DNA of 64,000 nucleotides, taken from positions 1 through 64,000 of the forward strand of contig NZ_BJYX01000016.1 of assembly GCF_007991735.1 (NCBI RefSeq), written 5' to 3'. Both the position numbers and the translations under genes were made by a program. Below the pieces are notes generated by a model. That model did not search any database and was not told the DNA's origin. It worked only from the letters and a program-made list of their open reading frames with translations. This DNA is from Terrabacter aerolatus (GTDB lineage: Bacteria; Actinomycetota; Actinomycetes; Actinomycetales; Dermatophilaceae). This document shows, in pieces, positions 58,829 to 64,000 of the stretch; within the stretch, counting starts at the first letter, position 1, and every line of letters begins with the position of its first letter.

Positions 58829-59770
58829 TCAGTCCCCGCGCGGGGACTGCACGACGTGGGCGCCGTGGACCGGGCCCTTGGCCCGGCGCAGGTCGCGACA
58901 GAGGTCGGAGGCCGCGAGCGACACCGACAGGTCGAGGCTGGCCTCGTGGCTCTCGGTGAGGAACGCGACCGTCGGGCCGGATCCCGACACGATCCCGCCC
59001 AGGGCGCCGAACTCGACGCCGGCGTCACGCAGCTCGCGCAGCTGGGGGCGCAGCGAGAAGGCGGCCGGCTCGAGGTCGTTGTGCAGGGCCGCGCCGAGCA
59101 GGGCCGGGTCACCCGAGCGGAGCGCCGCCATGAGCTCGGAGCTGACGTGCGGCTCGGGGACGTCGACCCCCTCGCGTTCGCGCAGGCGGTCGCACTCGGC
59201 ATACACCTCGGGGGTCGACAGGCCCGTGTCGCTGATCGCGAAGACCCAGTGGAACGTGCCCCGGGCGAGGACCGGCGCGAGCTGCTCACCGCGCCCCGAG
59301 CCCATCGCGTTGCCGCCGGCCAGGATGAAGGGCACGTCGCTGCCCAGCGTGGCGGCGAGCTCGGCGAGCTCGTCGCGGTCGAGGCCGAGGCCCCACAGCT
59401 GGTCGCACGCGACGAGGGTCGCGGCGGCATCGGCCGAGCCGCCCGCCATGCCGCCGGCCACGGGGATGTCCTTGTCGATGCGGATCGACAGGCGCTCGTC
59501 GACCGACCAGCGGTCGGCGACGAGGCGCGCGGCGCGGACGGCGAGGTTGTCACCGTCGGTCGGGATGCGGTCGGCGTAGGCGCCTGCGGCGACGACCTGC
59601 CAGTCGTCCCAGCGCGCCACGGAGACCTCGTCGTGCAGGGACACCGCCTGGTAGACGGTCGCGAGCGCGTGGAAGCCGTCGGGCCTGCGCGGTCCCACCC
59701 GCAGCTCGAGGTTGACCTTGGCCGGGACCCGCACGGTCACCGCGCCGGGCAGAGTCGGAGCGACAGTCAT
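58829..59770 (-). CDS. ispE: 4-diphosphocytidyl-2-C-methyl-D-erythritol kinase
   Basis: This 313-residue GHMP kinase of the MEP isoprenoid pathway phosphorylates CDP-methylerythritol. The N-terminal substrate motif is VRVPAKVNLELRVGPRRPDGFHALATVYQAV, the ATP loop is DIPVAGGMAGGSADAAATLVA and the C-terminal glycine-rich loop is GIVSGSGPTVAFLTES. The ATG is at 59768-59770. It is 30 bp after rsmA; rsmA-ispE is the usual actinobacterial order. Confidence 0.96.
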   Translation of the reverse strand: MTVAPTLPGAVTVRVPAKVNLELRVGPRRPDGFHALATVYQAVSLHDEVSVARWDDWQVVAAGAYADRIPTDGDNLAVRAARLVADRWSVDERLSIRIDKDIPVAGGMAGGSADAAATLVACDQLWGLGLDRDELAELAATLGSDVPFILAGGNAMGSGRGEQLAPVLARGTFHWVFAISDTGLSTPEVYAECDRLREREGVDVPEPHVSSELMAALRSGDPALLGAALHNDLEPAAFSLRPQLRELRDAGVEFGALGGIVSGSGPTVAFLTESHEASLDLSVSLAASDLCRDLRRAKGPVHGAHVVQSPRGD

Positions 59771-59800
59771 GCGCCCACCCTAGGCGCCGGTCGGTCCGCG

Positions 59801-60727
59801 TCAGGACGTATGGCCCCGACGGCGGACCCGGGGCTTCGCCTCGGCGGCGCCGGACGGACGCGCCTCGGCGATCCGGGCGAAGGTCGTGATGTCGAGCTGC
59901 TCGCCCCGGGTGCGCGGGTCGACCCCCGCGGCGACGAGCGCCTGCTCGGCGGCGTCCGCGGAGCCGGCCCACGACGCGAGCGCCCCGCGGAGTGCCTTGC
60001 GCCGCTGGAGGAACGCCGCGTCGATGCAGCGGAAGACCTCCTCGCGGGTCGCCGTCGTCGTGGGGGGCTTGCGGCGGCGGAACGACACGAGTCCCGAGTC
60101 GACGTTGGGCGCCGGCCAGAAGACGTTGCGCCCGACGCGGCCGGCGAGCTCGACGTCGGCGTACCAGGCCGCCTTGAGGCTCGGGACGCCGTAGATCTTG
60201 CTGCCGGGCCTGGCCGCGAGGCGCTCGGCGACCTCGAGCTGCACCATGACGAGGACCCGCTCGAGCGTCGGGAAGTGCTGGAGGAAGGAGAGCACGACCG
60301 GCACCGAGATGTTGTAGGGCAGGTTGGCGACGAGGGCCGTCGGGTCGGGACCCGGCAGCTTGGTGACGGTCAGGGCGTCGGCCGCGACGAGTCGCAGCTT
60401 GTCGACGTTCTCCGGCTGGAGCGAGCGGACGGTCTCCTCGAGCGCCCCGGCCAGTCGCGGGTCCACCTCGACGGCGGTGACGTGCTTGACGACGGGCAGC
60501 AGCGCGAGCGTCAGCGAGCCGAGGCCGGGTCCGACCTCGACGACGACGTCGCGCGGTCCCACCCCGGCGACCCGGACGATCTTGCGCACCGTGTTGGCGT
60601 CGACGACGAAGTTCTGGCCCCACTGCTTCGTCGGTCGCACGTCGAGCCGCTCGGCGAGCTCGCGCACCTGCGCCGCCCCGAGGAGCGCGGCGTCCGCGAC
60701 GTCGGGCGCGGCGTCCTTCTTCGTCAT
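59801..60727 (-). CDS. rsmA: 16S rRNA dimethyladenosine transferase
   Basis: The 308-residue enzyme dimethylates A1518 and A1519 in 16S rRNA. Motifs are [41 protein letters not shown] and [17 protein letters not shown] (NLPY). The C-terminal rRNA-binding domain is complete. The ATG is at 60725-60727. Co-transcription with ispE and the ABC-F gene is likely, and rpfB lies upstream, a conserved order. Confidence 0.97.
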   Translation of the reverse strand: MTKKDAAPDVADAALLGAAQVRELAERLDVRPTKQWGQNFVVDANTVRKIVRVAGVGPRDVVVEVGPGLGSLTLALLPVVKHVTAVEVDPRLAGALEETVRSLQPENVDKLRLVAADALTVTKLPGPDPTALVANLPYNISVPVVLSFLQHFPTLERVLVMVQLEVAERLAARPGSKIYGVPSLKAAWYADVELAGRVGRNVFWPAPNVDSGLVSFRRRKPPTTTATREEVFRCIDAAFLQRRKALRGALASWAGSADAAEQALVAAGVDPRTRGEQLDITTFARIAEARPSGAAEAKPRVRRRGHTS

Positions 60728-60800
60728 GCGCCCACCCTATGGCGCCCGCGGCGTCCCGACCGAGGGCGTATGCCGTCCGGCCGGCCGGGTGCCCCGAACG

Positions 60801-60839
60801 CGCGGAAGCCCCCGACCAGGTGGTCGGGGGCTTCTCGCG
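60801..60839 (-). terminator. Strong hairpin terminator of rpfB
   Basis: GAAGCCCCCGACC (60805-60817) and GGTCGGGGGCTTC (60822-60834) are perfect complements with a 4-base loop; CGCG pairs outside with a one-base bulge. It is 20 bp downstream of the rpfB stop. Confidence 0.85.
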
Positions 60840-60859
60840 TGTCGAGGCCTGGCGTCAGG

Positions 60860-62017
<1,158 letters not shown>

Positions 62018-62183
62018 CTACCCGGGTGCAACGCGCTCTCGATCCGTCCTCCTCACGTCGTCGGGAGGAGGTCGATGCGGGGTGGCAACCGGCCAACAGT
62101 CGTCCACAGTGACCGATCGACGACGGCAAGGTCAAATTTCGGTAACGGCAGGACGTCCTGCTGGACGTGACGTCGGTGGTGCG

Positions 62184-63065
62184 CTAGGCGATTTGTCCGA
62201 CCCGCTCCGCGCCCCAGGGACCGTACACCCGCTCGCTGTTCTCGGACACGTGCCGGCACAGCGTCGGCACGTCGAGGTTGAGCACGGCGGCCATGGCCCG
62301 GACGGTCACGGGGACGAGGAACGAGGCGTTGGTGGCGCCCCGGTGCGGGACGGGCGCGAGGTAGGGCGCGTCGGTCTCGACGAGGATCCGGTCGAGCGGG
62401 ACGGCGCTCAGGGCATCGCGCAGGTTGCGGGCGTTCTTGAACGTCACGGTGCCCGCGAAGCTGAGGTAGTAGCCGCGGTCGGCACACTCCCTCGCCATCG
62501 CCAGGTCGCCGGAGAAGCAGTGCAGCACCGTGTGGGCGGGAGCGCCCTCCTCCTCAAGGATGCGCAGGACGTCGGCATGGGCGTCACGGTCGTGGATCTG
62601 CAGGGCCTTGCCGAGCCGCTTCGCGAGGTCGATGTGCCAGCGGAAGCCGTCCTGCTGGACGGGGACACCCTCGGGCCCGGTGCGGAAGTAGTCGAGGCCG
62701 GTCTCACCGATGACGCGGATCCGGTCGTGCGCGGCGGAACGCTCGACCTCGGCGTAGGCCGCCTCCAGCTCGCCGGCGGCAGCCAGCCGAGGAACCTCGT
62801 TGGGGTGCAAGGCGATTCCCCCGACGAGCTCGTCATGGGCAGCGATCGCGTCCATGGTGAAACGGATGCCGTCGAGGTCGCAGCCGACCTGCACGAGGCG
62901 GGTCACCCCGACGGCGCGCGCCGCCTTGATCGCGTCGGCGACGTCGAACGGCTCGTCACCCTCGCGCGTGATGTCGAGGTGCACGTGGTTGTCGACGACG
63001 TCGATGGGCAGCGGGTCCGGCAGGGTCTCCGGCAGGCCCCGCTGCCCCGACGCGGCGGGGCTCAT
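62184..63065 (-). CDS. tatD: TatD family deoxyribonuclease/metal-dependent hydrolase
   Basis: The 293-residue TIM-barrel nuclease has DNHVHLD in place of the usual DTHCHLD, GIALHPNEVPRL, IGETGLDYFRTGPEGVPVQQDGF, QIHDRDAHADV, LHCFSGDLAMA and VETDAPYLAPVPHRG. All the metal-binding His, Glu and Asp residues are present. The ATG at 63063-63065 overlaps the metG stop by 4 bp; metG-tatD-rpfB-rsmA-ispE is the well-known actinobacterial order. Confidence 0.93.
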   Translation of the reverse strand: MSPAASGQRGLPETLPDPLPIDVVDNHVHLDITREGDEPFDVADAIKAARAVGVTRLVQVGCDLDGIRFTMDAIAAHDELVGGIALHPNEVPRLAAAGELEAAYAEVERSAAHDRIRVIGETGLDYFRTGPEGVPVQQDGFRWHIDLAKRLGKALQIHDRDAHADVLRILEEEGAPAHTVLHCFSGDLAMARECADRGYYLSFAGTVTFKNARNLRDALSAVPLDRILVETDAPYLAPVPHRGATNASFLVPVTVRAMAAVLNLDVPTLCRHVSENSERVYGPWGAERVGQIA

Positions 63066-64000
63066 GCGCCCGGGGCCTCGTCGGCCGGTACGGACGACTC
63101 GGGACGGGACTCGGCAGCCGGTTGGACCGACCCCTTGGGCTTGGCCATCTTCGGCGCGGCGAGGGGGTCTGTGTGGTGCCGCGTCCCGCCCGGGCCGGCA
63201 TCGCCGAGGCGCGACCGCTCGTCCTCGATGACCTGCTCCGGGTCGAGCTTGACGAAGACACCCGACGGCTTCGCGATCGGCGTCCCGACGACGACGGGCC
63301 GCGACTCCCACCGCGGCGTCGAGGAGTACTCACCCGTGATGACGGGGTAGCTGCGGGTGTCGTCGTCGAGGTCGCGCACGACCTCGAGACGGGGCATCGG
63401 CATGAACTCTCCCTCGCCCCCGAGGACGGCGTGGACGCGGTTCGCCGCATGGGGCAGGAAGGGTGAGATGAGCGTATTGACATCTGAGACGGCCTGGGCG
63501 AGCGTGTGCAGCACGGTCGCGAGCCGCTCGCGCTCGTCGTCGCCCTTGAGCTTGAACGGCTCGGTCCTGCTGACGTATGCGTTGGCCTCGCCGACGACGC
63601 GCATGACCTCGCCGAGGGCGGCCTTCTGGCGGTGCCGCTCGAGGGAGGCGCCGACGGTCGCGAACGCCCCCCGCACGGTGGCGAGCAGCTCCTCGTCGAC
63701 GGGCTCGACGGCATACGGCTGCGGGATCTCGCCGAAGCTCTTGGCGATCATGGCCGCGGTGCGGTTGACGAGGTTGCCCCAGCCGGCGACGAGCTCACTG
63801 TTGTTGCGCTGGACGAACTCGGCCCAGCTGAAGTCGGCGTCCTGGTTCTCGGGCCCCGCCGCGCAGATGAAGTAGCGGATCGGGTCCGGACCGTAGCGCG
63901 CGACGATGTCCTGGACGTAGATGACGTGCTTGCGTGACGTCGAGAACTGCTTGCCCTCGAGCGTCATGAACTCGCTCGCCACGACCTCGGTGGGCAGGTT
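63062..64000 (-). CDS. metG: Methionyl-tRNA synthetase, C-terminal part (window edge)
   Basis: The gene is cut by the window; 312 residues are visible. The segment starts NLPTEVVASEFMTLEGKQFSTSR, containing the KMSKS-type loop KQFSTSR, followed by the anticodon-binding helical domain (VQRNNSELVAGWGNLVNRTAAMIAKSFG). The C-terminal region is Pro/Ala-rich and lacks the Trbp111 domain. The stop overlaps tatD by 4 bp. Confidence 0.95.
   Translation of the reverse strand, partial: NLPTEVVASEFMTLEGKQFSTSRKHVIYVQDIVARYGPDPIRYFICAAGPENQDADFSWAEFVQRNNSELVAGWGNLVNRTAAMIAKSFGEIPQPYAVEPVDEELLATVRGAFATVGASLERHRQKAALGEVMRVVGEANAYVSRTEPFKLKGDDERERLATVLHTLAQAVSDVNTLISPFLPHAANRVHAVLGGEGEFMPMPRLEVVRDLDDDTRSYPVITGEYSSTPRWESRPVVVGTPIAKPSGVFVKLDPEQVIEDERSRLGDAGPGGTRHHTDPLAAPKMAKPKGSVQPAAESRPESSVPADEAPGA

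Overview
The window is chromosomal DNA of a high-GC (about 70%) actinobacterium. The gene set points to a member of the Micrococcales, most like Intrasporangiaceae (Janibacter, Knoellia, Phycicoccus or Terrabacter). The indicators are an MptB-type mannosyltransferase, a DUF501 protein next to an FtsB with a long disordered N-terminus, RpfB, a tRNA-Gln beside glmU-prs, many GTG starts, and four-base ATGA/GTGA overlaps. The genus assignment is an inference from gene content; no rRNA is present.

Layout. 0-14.3 kb: housekeeping genes (Bax-inhibitor-1 protein, a short tRNA with a UAA anticodon, mptB, ppx-DUF501-ftsB-eno, an initiating sugar-phosphate transferase, mazG, a SurA-like lipoprotein, mfd). 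14.5-21 kb: a lasso-peptide (RiPP) gene cluster. It contains a nucleotidyltransferase, a PqqD-like B1 protein, a 43-residue precursor peptide found by reading the sequence, a short B3/C-type lasso cyclase, the B2 leader peptidase, an HPr-kinase-like lasso kinase and an ABC exporter. 20.9-39.8 kb: a Wzx/Wzy exopolysaccharide locus with eight glycosyltransferases, a flippase, a polymerase/ligase, a Wzz-like protein and a six-gene minus-strand cassette for a C-methylated CDP-sugar. 39.9-42.5 kb: two paralogous secreted beta-helix proteins. 42.6-64 kb: mostly housekeeping genes again (pth, rplY, prs, glmU, tRNA-Gln, ABC-F, ispE, rsmA, rpfB, tatD, metG C-terminus), interspersed with regulators (CGNR, TetR, a membrane-fused ECF sigma factor, TamR/Tam) and a photolyase.

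How it works together. The lasso precursor has the leader pattern YxxPxLxxxGxxxxxTx. B1 should bind the leader and B2 should cut after the penultimate-Thr dipeptide. The cyclase should close a nine-residue Gly1-Asp9 ring. The C-terminal residue is Ser, the known target of lasso kinases, and both a kinase and a nucleotidyltransferase are present, so a phosphorylated or further-decorated lasso peptide is predicted. The first gene of the cluster carries a TTA codon at position 3, the only in-frame TTA I could find in any called gene. The window also encodes an unusual UAA-anticodon tRNA, which suggests bldA-like translational control.

In the polysaccharide locus the genes run in three blocks: glycosyltransferases and flippase (+), the sugar cassette (-), and Wzz-Wzy-hydrolase-glycosyltransferase (+). 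The initiating transferase at 7.4 kb probably starts the repeat unit. Regulatory DNA that stands out includes a 28-bp perfect palindrome lying inside the promoter of a VOC-family gene beside tamR, a 30-bp near-perfect palindrome before the CGNR regulator, and several very long hairpins.
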